Notes under the pieces: generated by a model
Database searches by the model: none
Told to the model about the DNA's origin: nothing
Seen by the model: only the letters and a program-made list of their open reading frames with translations
Assembly: GCF_050574275.1 (NCBI RefSeq)
Contig: NZ_CP192260.1
Span: 620,001-684,000, forward strand
Length of the DNA stretch: 64,000 nucleotides
From: Virgibacillus_F flavescens
GTDB taxonomy: Bacteria > Bacillota > Bacilli > Bacillales > Amphibacillaceae
Direction: 5' to 3'
Translations under genes and position numbers: made by a program
Shown here: positions 38,108-47,187 of the stretch, piece after piece
How the letters are laid out: each line of letters begins with the position of its first letter
Numbering within the stretch: the first letter of the stretch is position 1

Positions 38108-38326
38108 ACTGAAAAAGTTACATGTGATACAAAAGAAATTGGATATACCATCGTATCTTCGATTATACTTCGTTTTCCTCGGGCACGGCTTCAGTCTCCT
38201 AAGATAAGCGAAGACCGCTTTCCTGCTGGCCCTTCAGCCCGCGCTGTTCCCGCAGGAGTCTTCGTATATTCTAGTTGCTACATTAAGGTGAAATATTAAA
38301 TTATTAAAATTCACTGCTTTTTCAGT
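38108..38326. repeat. MITE-like repeat, type B, copy 1 (inverted relative to the others)
   Basis: 219 bp bounded by terminal inverted repeats ACTGAAAAAG / CTTTTTCAGT. Next to the left end is GTTACATGT. The inside contains an imperfect palindrome with GGGCACGGCTTCAGTCTCC and GCTGTTCCCGCAGGAGTC. It is the reverse complement of the copies at 54843-55076 and 62954-63173. It lies in the 600-base rpsJ-tuf spacer, where B. subtilis has ybaC; no gene is seen there. Confidence 0.8.
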
Positions 38327-38370
38327 AGTCTCGATATCAGCCACTAAATAAACTCGGATTTTAACCATAA

Positions 38371-38404
38371 AAAAACAGGCAGCGTCGTCACGCTGCCTGT
38401 TTTT
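38371..38404 (-). terminator. terminator after tuf
   Basis: Stem AAAACAGGCAGCGT / ACGCTGCCTGTTTT with a four-base loop, T tract on the minus strand. Ends the str cluster. Confidence 0.93.
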
Positions 38405-38413
38405 ATCTATTAA

Positions 38414-39604
38414 TTACTTTTCAATTGTTGATACAACACCAGATCCAACAGTACGTCCACCCTCACGGATAGAGAAACGAGTACCCTCTTCAATAGCGAT
38501 TGGAGAAATAAGTTCAACACTCATTTCAATGTTATCACCAGGCATTACCATTTCCACGCCTTCTGGTAACTGAATTACGCCAGTTACGTCAGTAGTACGG
38601 AAATAGAATTGTGGGCGATAGTTACCGAAGAATGGAGTGTGACGTCCACCTTCTTCTTTTGATAGTACATAAACTTCAGATTTGAAGTTAGTATGTGGAG
38701 TGATTGTACCTGGCTTAGCAAGTACTTGACCACGTCCGATATCATCACGAGATACACCACGTAGTAGTGCACCAATGTTGTCGCCAGCTTCAGCATAATC
38801 AAGAAGCTTACGGAACATTTCAACACCAGTAACAGTTGTTTTAGCTGGAGCTTCGTTAAGTCCGATGATTTCTACATCGTCTCCGACTTTAACTTCTCCA
38901 CGCTCAACACGTCCTGTAGCAACAGTTCCACGGCCAGTGATTGAGAATACATCCTCAACAGGCATCATGAATGGTTTGTCAGTATCACGCTCTGGAGTAG
39001 GGATATACTCATCAACAGCGTCCATTAATTCAATGATTTTAGCTTCGTAGTCAGCATCGCCTTCGATTGCTTTTAGAGCAGAACCTTTGATTACTGGTAC
39101 ATCGTCACCAGGGAAGTCATATTCAGTTAATAGATCACGTACTTCCATTTCTACTAATTCTAGAAGTTCTTCGTCATCTACCATATCTGTTTTGTTAAGG
39201 AATACTACGATTGATGGAACACCAACGTTACGTGAAAGCAAGATGTGCTCACGAGTTTGTGGCATTGGGCCATCAGCAGATGATACTACTAAGATAGCTC
39301 CGTCCATTTGTGCAGCACCAGTGATCATGTTTTTAACATAGTCAGCGTGACCTGGACAGTCAACGTGCGCATAGTGGCGTGCATCAGTTTCGTACTCAAC
39401 GTGTGAAGTTGAGATAGTAATTCCACGTTCTTTTTCCTCTGGAGCACCATCAATTTGGTCATAAGCCATTACTGTACCTTTACCAGATTTCTTGTGCATT
39501 ACGATTGAGATAGCTGCAGTTAGAGTTGTTTTACCATGGTCGACGTGACCAATAGTTCCAATGTTTACGTGACTTTTCGAGCGATCGAATTTTTCTTTAG
39601 CCAT
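38414..39604 (-). CDS. tuf: elongation factor Tu
   Basis: 396 aa. GTPase motifs GHVDHGKT (19-26), DCPGHADYVK and NKTDMVDD are intact, as are domains 2 and 3. Delivers aminoacyl-tRNA to the ribosome. Only copy in the window; it may have its own promoter in the fusA-tuf spacer. Strong ribosome site AAAGGAGG. Confidence 0.99.
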   Translation of the reverse strand: MAKEKFDRSKSHVNIGTIGHVDHGKTTLTAAISIVMHKKSGKGTVMAYDQIDGAPEEKERGITISTSHVEYETDARHYAHVDCPGHADYVKNMITGAAQMDGAILVVSSADGPMPQTREHILLSRNVGVPSIVVFLNKTDMVDDEELLELVEMEVRDLLTEYDFPGDDVPVIKGSALKAIEGDADYEAKIIELMDAVDEYIPTPERDTDKPFMMPVEDVFSITGRGTVATGRVERGEVKVGDDVEIIGLNEAPAKTTVTGVEMFRKLLDYAEAGDNIGALLRGVSRDDIGRGQVLAKPGTITPHTNFKSEVYVLSKEEGGRHTPFFGNYRPQFYFRTTDVTGVIQLPEGVEMVMPGDNIEMSVELISPIAIEEGTRFSIREGGRTVGSGVVSTIEK

Positions 39605-39651
39605 TTATAATTCCTCCTTTAAATTAATAAAAGTTTAGTTTAGTTTTTTGA

Positions 39652-39667
39652 GGGCTAAATTTAGCCC
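39652..39667. other. perfect 16-bp palindrome before tuf
   Basis: GGGCTAAATTTAGCCC, between the putative tuf promoter and the gene. It is not followed by a T run. It could be an operator or leader hairpin; no regulator is recognised. Confidence 0.45.
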
Positions 39668-39676
39668 ACATTAAAA

Positions 39677-39705
39677 GTTATACGTTAGATTTTAATAAAA
39701 ATCAA
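39677..39705 (-). promoter_or_regulatory. putative promoter for tuf
   Basis: Minus strand TTGATT (39700-39705), 17-base spacer, TATAAC (39677-39682), right after the fusA stop. Confidence 0.5.
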
Positions 39706-41784
39706 TTATTCACCAGCATTTTTTTTGATGATTTCTTCAGAGATGCTCTTAGGAACTTCTTCGTAATGATCAAAATGCATAGTAAACTGTCCACGACCTT
39801 GTGTGTTTGAACGTAATGCTGTTGCATAACCAAACATTTCTGAAAGTGGAACAAATGCTTTAATTACTTGAGCAGGTCCGCGTGCTTCCATACCTTCTAC
39901 ACGTCCACGACGAGATGTAACATCTCCCATGATATCTCCCATGTATTCTTCTGGAATTACAATTTCTACTCTTTCAAGTGGTTCAAGCAATACTGCCTTA
40001 CATTTAGTCTTAGCAGCTTTTAATGCCATGGAACCAGCAATTTTAAATGCCATCTCGTTCGAGTCAACATCATGATAACTACCATCATAAAGTGTTGCTT
40101 TTATATCAATTAGAGGATACCCAGCTAATACACCGCTTTCTGTTGCTTCTCTAATACCTTGTTCAACAGATCCGATATATTCTCTTGGTACTGATCCACC
40201 AACGACCTTATTTTCGAATGCGAATCCAGCGCCTTCTTCGTTTGGCTCAAATTTAACCCAAACGTGTCCGTACTGTCCACGTCCGCCTGACTGACGTACG
40301 AATTTACCTTCGACTTCAGCAGATCCGCGGAACGTTTCACGATAAGCAACTTGTGGAGCACCAACATTTGCTTCAACTTTAAACTCTCGTCTTAAGCGAT
40401 CAACAATGATATCAAGGTGAAGTTCACCCATACCAGAAATAATTGTTTGACCAGTTTCAACGTTAGTCTCAGTTCTGAATGTAGGATCCTCTTCAGCAAG
40501 TTTACCTAATGCAATTGACATTTTATCTTGGTCAGCTTTTGTCTTAGGTTCAATCGCTACACCGATAACTGGTTCTGGGAAGTCCATTGATTCCAAGACA
40601 ACAACGTCTTTTTCATCACAAAGTGTATCCCCAGTTGAAGTATCCTTCAAGCCAACTGCTGCAGCAATTTCGCCAGAATATACGGTTGCAATCTCTTCAC
40701 GAGAGTTTGCGTGCATCTGTAGAATACGACCAACGCGTTCACGTTTGTCTTTTACAGAGTTTTTCACATATGAACCAGAATCTAATTTACCAGAGTATAC
40801 GCGGAAGAATGTTAACTTACCTACGTATGGGTCTGTCATTACTTTAAATGCTAGTGCAGAGAATGGTGCACTGTCATCTGCTTTACGTTCTACTTTTTCT
40901 TCGGTACCTGGCAAGATACCTTCGATTGGTGGAACGTCAGTTGGTGCTGGCAGGTAATCAATTACACCGTCAAGTATCAATTGAACACCTTTGTTTTTGA
41001 ATGCTGAACCACAAAATACTGGGTAGAACTCAATATTTAATGTAGCCTCACGAATTGCATTTTTAAGCTCTTCGTTTGAGACTTCTTCACCTTCAAGAAA
41101 TTTCATCATTAAATCTTCGTTTAATTCTGAAACAGCTTCTATTAATCCTGCACGTAATTCATCTGCCTGGTCTTTCAATTCAGCAGGAATTTCGCGTGAC
41201 TCAGCACGTGTGCCCAAATCATCTTCATAATAGTAAGCTTGCATTGTTACTAGATCAATAATACCTTCAAAGTCGTCTTCAGCACCTATTGGAAGCTGAA
41301 CCGGATGCGCGTTAGCGCCCAAACGGTCTTTTAAAGTACCTGTAGAATACATGAAATCTGCACCAAGTTTATCCATTTTGTTAATGAATACAACACGTGG
41401 CACACCGTAAGTCGTCGCTTGACGCCATACTGTTTCTGTTTGTGGTTCTACACCTGATTGTGCATCAAGAACAGTTACCGCTCCATCAAGTACACGCAAT
41501 GAACGTTCAACTTCAACTGTGAAGTCCACGTGTCCAGGTGTATCAATGATGTTAATACGGTGCTCTTTCCATGCTGCAGTTGTAGCAGCAGACGTGATTG
41601 TGATTCCACGCTCCTGCTCTTGTTCCATCCAGTCCATCTGTGATGCACCTTCATGGGTTTCGCCTATCTTATGAATACGTCCTGTATAGAAAAGAATACG
41701 CTCAGTAGTAGTGGTCTTTCCTGCGTCGATATGAGCCATAATACCAATATTGCGTGTCTTCTCCAAGGAGAAATCTCTAGCCAT
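39706..41784 (-). CDS. fusA: elongation factor G
   Basis: 692 aa. GTPase domain with AHIDAGKTTTTERILFYTG (17-35), DTPGHVDFT and NKMDKLGAD, then domains II-V ending in the RGRVEGMEARG...VPLSEMFGYAT region. Translocase of the ribosome. 51 bases after rpsG. Confidence 0.99.
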   Translation of the reverse strand: MARDFSLEKTRNIGIMAHIDAGKTTTTERILFYTGRIHKIGETHEGASQMDWMEQEQERGITITSAATTAAWKEHRINIIDTPGHVDFTVEVERSLRVLDGAVTVLDAQSGVEPQTETVWRQATTYGVPRVVFINKMDKLGADFMYSTGTLKDRLGANAHPVQLPIGAEDDFEGIIDLVTMQAYYYEDDLGTRAESREIPAELKDQADELRAGLIEAVSELNEDLMMKFLEGEEVSNEELKNAIREATLNIEFYPVFCGSAFKNKGVQLILDGVIDYLPAPTDVPPIEGILPGTEEKVERKADDSAPFSALAFKVMTDPYVGKLTFFRVYSGKLDSGSYVKNSVKDKRERVGRILQMHANSREEIATVYSGEIAAAVGLKDTSTGDTLCDEKDVVVLESMDFPEPVIGVAIEPKTKADQDKMSIALGKLAEEDPTFRTETNVETGQTIISGMGELHLDIIVDRLRREFKVEANVGAPQVAYRETFRGSAEVEGKFVRQSGGRGQYGHVWVKFEPNEEGAGFAFENKVVGGSVPREYIGSVEQGIREATESGVLAGYPLIDIKATLYDGSYHDVDSNEMAFKIAGSMALKAAKTKCKAVLLEPLERVEIVIPEEYMGDIMGDVTSRRGRVEGMEARGPAQVIKAFVPLSEMFGYATALRSNTQGRGQFTMHFDHYEEVPKSISEEIIKKNAGE

Positions 41785-41835
41785 GTATTCTTCTCCTTCC
41801 TGTAAAAAACTTTTTTGGATTTTTTATTTCAGGTC

Positions 41836-42306
41836 TTACCAGCGGTAGTGAGCAAATGCTTTGTTTGCTTCCGCCATTTTGTGCATTTCTTCGCGTTTCT
41901 TAACTGCAGCTCCAGTATTGTTTGAAGCATCTAGAATTTCATTTGCAAGACGTTCTTCCATTGTCTTCTCTCCGCGTAGACGTGAGTAGTTCACTACATA
42001 ACGTAGTCCAAGTGCTTGGCGACGCTCTGGGCGTACTTCCATTGGTACTTGGTAGTTTGAACCACCAACACGGCGTGCGCGAACTTCTAGTACAGGCATT
42101 ACGTTTTTCATTGCTTGTTCAAATACTTCCATAGCGTTTTGGCCGCTACGTTCAGCAATTAATGTAAATGCATTATAAAGAATTTTTTGTGCTTTTCCTC
42201 GTTTTCCGTCAATCATAATCTGGTTGATTAAACGAGTCACTAGTTTTGAATTATATAGTGGATCTGGCAAGACATCGCGTTTAGGTATAGGTCCTTTACG
42301 TGGCAT
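41836..42306 (-). CDS. rpsG: 30S ribosomal protein S7 (uS7)
   Basis: 156 aa, starting MPRKGPIPKRDVLPDPLY, with the E-site hairpin region GGSNYQVPMEVRPERRQ. Unusually separated from rpsL by a 196-base spacer filled with a repeat. Confidence 0.98.
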   Translation of the reverse strand: MPRKGPIPKRDVLPDPLYNSKLVTRLINQIMIDGKRGKAQKILYNAFTLIAERSGQNAMEVFEQAMKNVMPVLEVRARRVGGSNYQVPMEVRPERRQALGLRYVVNYSRLRGEKTMEERLANEILDASNNTGAAVKKREEMHKMAEANKAFAHYRW

Positions 42307-42344
42307 ATCTTCCCCTCCTTTCCTAAATGTTTATTGTTTTCATT

Positions 42345-42500
42345 CTGCGGCGCCAATGACCTGGCGCCTTCGCTTTTCTTGTCTAGCTGCGGCGCCTAGA
42401 AGCTGCCGTCATAAGCAATGAACACTTGAACGCCAAAACCTCGCGTTCTTCGGTCCCTTGCTTATGCGTCCGCTTCTGACCTGGCGCCTTCGCTTTTCTT
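42345..42500. repeat. palindromic dispersed repeat inside the str operon (rpsL-rpsG spacer)
   Basis: A full unit (42381-42500) opens GTCTAGCTGCGGCGCCTAG and closes TGGCGCCTTCGCTTTTCTT. Its inner arms pair (GAAGC...ATAAGCAA with TTGCTTAT...GCTTC). A truncated unit precedes it (42345-42380). The 24-base end TGACCTGGCGCC-TTCGCTTTTCTT is an exact direct repeat at 42357 and 42477. This motif resembles a repeat I know from many Bacillaceae genomes. Confidence 0.8.
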
Positions 42501-42502
42501 AA

Positions 42503-42916
42503 TTACTTCTTAGGGCGTTTTGTACCGTATTTTGAACGGCCTTGAGCGCGTCCTTCAACACCTGCTGTATCTAACGCTCCACGAATAACGTGGTAACGAA
42601 CACCTGGTAAGTCTTTTACACGACCTCCACGGATTAATACAACACTATGTTCTTGTAGGTTGTGTCCAATCCCAGGAATATACGCTGTAACTTCCATGTT
42701 GTTTGACAAACGAACACGAGCATATTTACGTAGCGCTGAGTTTGGTTTCTTTGGTGTTAGTGTACCAACACGCGTGCACACACCACGTTTTTGTGGAGAG
42801 TTTTCATGCGTGAATTTCTTTTTAAAGCTGTTATACCCTCTGTTAAGTGCTGGAGAGTCAGACTTTCTTGGTTTATTTACACGGCCTTTACGTACAAGTT
42901 GATTTATAGTAGGCAT
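42503..42916 (-). CDS. rpsL: 30S ribosomal protein S12 (uS12)
   Basis: 137 aa. Decoding-centre residues look wild type: Lys in TPKKPNSALRK and Lys in GGRVKDLPGVRYH, so no streptomycin-resistance substitution is visible. Preceded by a conserved-looking structured leader. Confidence 0.98.
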   Translation of the reverse strand: MPTINQLVRKGRVNKPRKSDSPALNRGYNSFKKKFTHENSPQKRGVCTRVGTLTPKKPNSALRKYARVRLSNNMEVTAYIPGIGHNLQEHSVVLIRGGRVKDLPGVRYHVIRGALDTAGVEGRAQGRSKYGTKRPKK

Positions 42917-42968
42917 TATTGTTATCCTCCCTTCTTATTTACAAATTACTAGCAATATAAGGACTAGC

Positions 42969-43016
42969 AACCACCGAATTCATTTAATCTTGTAATACCA
43001 CATATCCAGGTGGTTC
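42969..43016 (-). promoter_or_regulatory. structured rpsL leader with alternative pairings
   Basis: In the transcript GAACCACC (43009-43016) can pair either with GTGGT (42997-43001) or with CGGTGGTT (42969-42976), giving mutually exclusive hairpins before rpsL. The intervening CACCTGGATATGTGG resembles leader sequences I associate with Firmicute rpsL genes; that recollection is uncertain. Confidence 0.4.
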
Positions 43017-43061
43017 ATCTCTTAGCAAAAAACAAAGCCTTCGCGATCTGAATCGCCAAAA

Positions 43062-43316
43062 CTATATCTTTTTAATTGCTACAGTAGATGCTCCAACGTC
43101 AATGCCACAAGCGGTTCCTAGCTTTTTCATAGAATCTACGTAATGACATGGGATATCTAGCTCTTGTGCTAAATCAGCTATCTTCCCAGTTAAATGTTTA
43201 TCTGCGTCATCCGCAAGAATCACTTCACTTACATCGCCATTCTTCATAGCTTTAAGTGTTTGCTTTGTTCCGATTATAAGACGTGACTGACCTTGGGCTA
43301 CTTTTTCATAAGACAT
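43062..43316 (-). CDS. rplGB: L7Ae-family k-turn-binding ribosomal protein (YbxF / RplGB)
   Basis: 84 aa from ATG at 43316 (MSYEKVAQGQSRLIIG) after GGAGG. The L7Ae fold is seen in GTKQTLKAMKNGDVSEVILADDAD and PCHYVDSMKKLG. B. subtilis YbxF binds kink-turn RNAs and the ribosome. It sits between rpoC and rpsL and has its own promoter. Confidence 0.93.
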   Translation of the reverse strand: MSYEKVAQGQSRLIIGTKQTLKAMKNGDVSEVILADDADKHLTGKIADLAQELDIPCHYVDSMKKLGTACGIDVGASTVAIKKI

Positions 43317-43362
43317 CCATGCATCCTCCAAAGCAACAAGTATAATCAGAAGCACCCTGAAT

Positions 43363-43391
43363 ATAGTATCATTCTAGTTTTTTAATGTCAA
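43363..43391 (-). promoter_or_regulatory. promoter of rplGB and the str operon, flanked by inverted repeats
   Basis: Minus strand TTGACA (43386-43391), 17-base spacer, TACTAT (43363-43368). A 13-base arm AATCAGGAGCACC (43411-43423) upstream of -35 and GGTGCTTCTGATT (43344-43356) near the start site are complementary except for one base. Confidence 0.7.
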
Positions 43392-43447
43392 CTCAAATTT
43401 AACTATTTTTGGTGCTCCTGATTAAATTCATCACTTGTTTAACTATT

Positions 43448-46400
43448 TTAGTTTACTGTTTCTGTTTCTGCTTCTTCAACTTCAGATGACTCTGGCTGCA
43501 AGTTATCCAATGAAGCTTTTGTGTTGCGATAACGGTGCATACCTGTACCCGCAGGAACAAGTTTACCGATAATAACATTTTCTTTAAGACCTAACAGTTC
43601 ATCACGTTTACCTTTAATTGCAGCGTCAGTTAACACGCGAGTTGTTTCCTGGAATGAAGCTGCAGATAAGAATGAATCTGTTTCAAGAGAAGCTTTAGTA
43701 ATACCAAGTAATACTGGCTTACCGACAGCAGGTTGTTTTCCATCATTCAGGATGCCATGATTAGCATCTTTGAATTGATGTATTTCAAGTAATGATCCAG
43801 GTAATACGCTAGTATCTCCAGAGTCAACAACGCGCACTTTGCGCAGCATTTGACGAACCATTACTTCTACGTGTTTATCACCGATTTCCACACCTTGCAT
43901 GCGGTATACTCGTTGAACTTCACGAAGAAGGTATGTTTGAACACCATCAACGCCTTGAATTTGAAGTAATTCTTTCGGATCAACAGAACCTTCTGTAAGT
44001 TCCTGACCAGCAATTACCTCTTGCCCTTCGGTTACTTTAACTCGAGCGTTATACGGTACTGCATAGGCGCGTTGTTCTACTTCACCTTGAACAATTATTT
44101 CCTGTTTGTCTTTCACTTCCTTGATTTCATGAACGGAACCTTGGATTTCACTTATCACGGCTTGCCCTTTCGGGTGACGTGCTTCAAATATTTCTTGAAT
44201 ACGTGGTAAACCTTGTGTGATATCGTCTCCAGCAACTCCACCTGTATGGAATGTACGCATTGTTAACTGTGTACCTGGCTCACCGATTGATTGAGCAGCG
44301 ATAATACCAACTGCTTCCCCAACTTCAACTTCATCACCAGTTGCAAGGTTACGTCCGTAACATTTTTGACAGACTCCGTGTTTCGTATTACATGTGAAGG
44401 CTGATCGAATAGTTACTTCTTCAATACCAGATTCAATAATCGTCTTAGCTTGATCCTCGGAGATTACCGTATCATCCTCAATAATCAATTCCCCGGTTTC
44501 AGGATGACGAACAGTTTCAAATATTGTTCTGCCTATTAATCGATCAATTAATGGCTCGATTAATTCAGCACCATCTCTTATTGCTGAAACCTTAAGTCCT
44601 CTATCTGTTCCACAATCTGCATCACGTACAATAACATCTTGTGCAACGTCTACCAGACGACGAGTCAGATAACCTGAGTCGGCTGTTTTAAGTGCTGTAT
44701 CCGCAAGTCCTTTACGAGCACCGTGAGTAGAAATAAAGTACTCAAGTACAGTTAATCCTTCTCGGAAACTTGATTTAATCGGTAACTCAATAATACGTCC
44801 AGCCGGGTTGGCCATCAGTCCACGCATACCAGCAAGCTGTGTAAAGTTAGATGCGTTACCACGAGCTCCCGAATCACTCATCATAAAGATAGGGTTTCGA
44901 TGGTTTAAGGAATTCATTAATTTAGATTGAATGTCATCTTTTGCTTGTGACCAAATCGCAATAACACGGTCATAACGTTCTTCATCCGTAATTAGTCCTC
45001 TGCGGAATTGTTTCTGAACATTATCCACTTTATTTTGGGAAGCTTCAACGATAACTTCTTTTTCTTTTAATACTACGATATCCGAGATACCCACCGTCAT
45101 ACCAGCTTTTGTTGAATAACTAAAGCCAAGATCTTTCATACGGTCAAGCATTTTAGATGTTTCACTGATTTTAAATCGTTTAAATACTTCCGCGATGATA
45201 TCTCCTAAAATACCTTTCTTAAACGGTAAAATAGTCTCGCGTTTTTGTATTTCTTCCTTGATATTCGTTCCCTTTTCAACGAAATAATGCGCTGGTGTAC
45301 AAACTTCCAGGTTACTATTTGTCGGTTCATTAATATAAGGGAATGATTCTGGTAATATTTCATTGAATATTAGTTTACCTACTGTAGTTAACAACAATTG
45401 ATTTTGTTGTTCTTCAGTAAATGTTTTGTTATTCAGCGTACTTGCCTGAACTCCAATTCTAGTATGCAAATGAACATAACCATTTTGATATGCAATCAAT
45501 GCTTCATTCGTATCTTTAAATACAGCACCTTCACCTACTGCGTTTTCGCGTTCCATTGTTAAATAGTAGTTACCTAAAACCATATCCTGTGATGGTGTAA
45601 CAACTGGCTTACCATCTTTTGGATTAAGAATGTTTTGTGCAGCTAGCATTAGGATACGCGCTTCAGCTTGGGCTTCGGCTGATAATGGAACGTGAACTGC
45701 CATTTGGTCACCGTCAAAGTCAGCGTTGTAAGCTGTACAAACTAACGGGTGCAAACGAATTGCACGTCCTTCTACTAATGTTGGTTCAAAGGCCTGTATT
45801 CCGAGTCTATGCAATGTTGGTGCACGGTTAAGTAATACTGGGTGCTCACGAATAACTTCTTCTAAAACATCCCATACCTCTGGATGAACACGTTCGATTT
45901 TGCGTTTAGCGGACTTGATGTTATGTGCTAATCCACGTCCTACTAATTCTTTCATAACAAACGGCTTGAACAATTCAAGCGCCATTTCTTTCGGCAGTCC
46001 ACATTGATACATTTTCAAGTGTGGTCCAACTACGATAACGGAACGACCTGAATAGTCTACACGTTTTCCTAATAAGTTTTGACGGAAACGACCTTGCTTA
46101 CCCTTCAACATATGGGATAAGGATTTTAACGGTCTGTTACCCGGGCCTGTAACAGGGCGCCCACGGCGACCATTATCGATCAACGCGTCCACAGCCTCTT
46201 GCAGCATCCGTTTTTCATTTTGAACAATGATGCTTGGAGCACCAAGATCAAGTAATCGCTTCAAACGGTTATTACGGTTAATAACACGACGATACAAGTC
46301 ATTTAAATCAGATGTCGCAAAACGTCCACCATCAAGCTGTACCATTGGACGAATTTCTGGAGGAATAACTGGCAGTACGTCTAGTACCATCCATGATGTG

Positions 46401-47065
46401 TCATTTCCAGAATGACGGAATGATTCTAATACCTCTAAGCGCTTAATCGCACGAGTTCTACGTTGTCCCTTAGCTGTTTTTAACTCTTCTTTTAATGCTA
46501 CTACCTCTTTTTCAAGGTCGATGTCATGTAAAAGCTTACGTATTGCTTCAGCGCCCATTTGAGCTTTAAATGATTTACCGTATTTATCATAATATGCACG
46601 GTATTCTTTTTCTGAAAGCAACTGCTTTTTCTCAAGTGGTGTATTACCTGCTTCTGTCACGATGTACGCAGCAAAGTAGATAACTTCTTCCAATGCGCGT
46701 GGCGACATGTCTAAAACAAGTCCCATACGGCTAGGAATACCTTTAAAGTACCAGATGTGTGAAACTGGTGCAGCTAATTCTATATGCCCCATACGTTCAC
46801 GACGAACTTTTGCTTTTGTAACTTCTACGCCACATCGATCACAAACGACACCTTTATAGCGTACACGTTTGTATTTTCCACAATGACATTCCCAGTCCTT
46901 TTGCGGACCAAAAATCCGTTCACAAAATAAGCCGTCTTTCTCTGGTTTTAATGTTCGGTAGTTAATTGTTTCTGGTTTCTTTACCTCGCCGTATGACCAC
47001 GAGCGAATTTTTTCTGGTGAAGCCAAACCAATTTTCATATATTCAAAGTTATTTACATCTAGCAA
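43448..47065 (-). CDS. rpoC: RNA polymerase beta' subunit
   Basis: 1205 aa from TTG at 47065 (MLDVNNFEYMKIG), after AAGGGAGG; the 12 upstream codons contain the ribosome site. N-terminal zinc ribbon (CHCGKY...CDRCG), catalytic NADFDGDQM with three Asp, bridge/trigger region (SFREGLTVLEYFISTHGARKG) and second zinc site (CNTKHGVCQKCYG) are intact. Follows rpoB. Confidence 0.99.
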   Translation of the reverse strand: MLDVNNFEYMKIGLASPEKIRSWSYGEVKKPETINYRTLKPEKDGLFCERIFGPQKDWECHCGKYKRVRYKGVVCDRCGVEVTKAKVRRERMGHIELAAPVSHIWYFKGIPSRMGLVLDMSPRALEEVIYFAAYIVTEAGNTPLEKKQLLSEKEYRAYYDKYGKSFKAQMGAEAIRKLLHDIDLEKEVVALKEELKTAKGQRRTRAIKRLEVLESFRHSGNDTSWMVLDVLPVIPPEIRPMVQLDGGRFATSDLNDLYRRVINRNNRLKRLLDLGAPSIIVQNEKRMLQEAVDALIDNGRRGRPVTGPGNRPLKSLSHMLKGKQGRFRQNLLGKRVDYSGRSVIVVGPHLKMYQCGLPKEMALELFKPFVMKELVGRGLAHNIKSAKRKIERVHPEVWDVLEEVIREHPVLLNRAPTLHRLGIQAFEPTLVEGRAIRLHPLVCTAYNADFDGDQMAVHVPLSAEAQAEARILMLAAQNILNPKDGKPVVTPSQDMVLGNYYLTMERENAVGEGAVFKDTNEALIAYQNGYVHLHTRIGVQASTLNNKTFTEEQQNQLLLTTVGKLIFNEILPESFPYINEPTNSNLEVCTPAHYFVEKGTNIKEEIQKRETILPFKKGILGDIIAEVFKRFKISETSKMLDRMKDLGFSYSTKAGMTVGISDIVVLKEKEVIVEASQNKVDNVQKQFRRGLITDEERYDRVIAIWSQAKDDIQSKLMNSLNHRNPIFMMSDSGARGNASNFTQLAGMRGLMANPAGRIIELPIKSSFREGLTVLEYFISTHGARKGLADTALKTADSGYLTRRLVDVAQDVIVRDADCGTDRGLKVSAIRDGAELIEPLIDRLIGRTIFETVRHPETGELIIEDDTVISEDQAKTIIESGIEEVTIRSAFTCNTKHGVCQKCYGRNLATGDEVEVGEAVGIIAAQSIGEPGTQLTMRTFHTGGVAGDDITQGLPRIQEIFEARHPKGQAVISEIQGSVHEIKEVKDKQEIIVQGEVEQRAYAVPYNARVKVTEGQEVIAGQELTEGSVDPKELLQIQGVDGVQTYLLREVQRVYRMQGVEIGDKHVEVMVRQMLRKVRVVDSGDTSVLPGSLLEIHQFKDANHGILNDGKQPAVGKPVLLGITKASLETDSFLSAASFQETTRVLTDAAIKGKRDELLGLKENVIIGKLVPAGTGMHRYRNTKASLDNLQPESSEVEEAETETVN

Positions 47066-47187
47066 GGGGCCAACCTCCCTTTTAGTGTCCGAATTTACCA
47101 TTTGATCTGAATTTATATGATAAAGCCGGAGATGCTAACTTTCATGAAACTTGCCATTTCACAAAAATTAGCGCTCCATTGCTTTGA

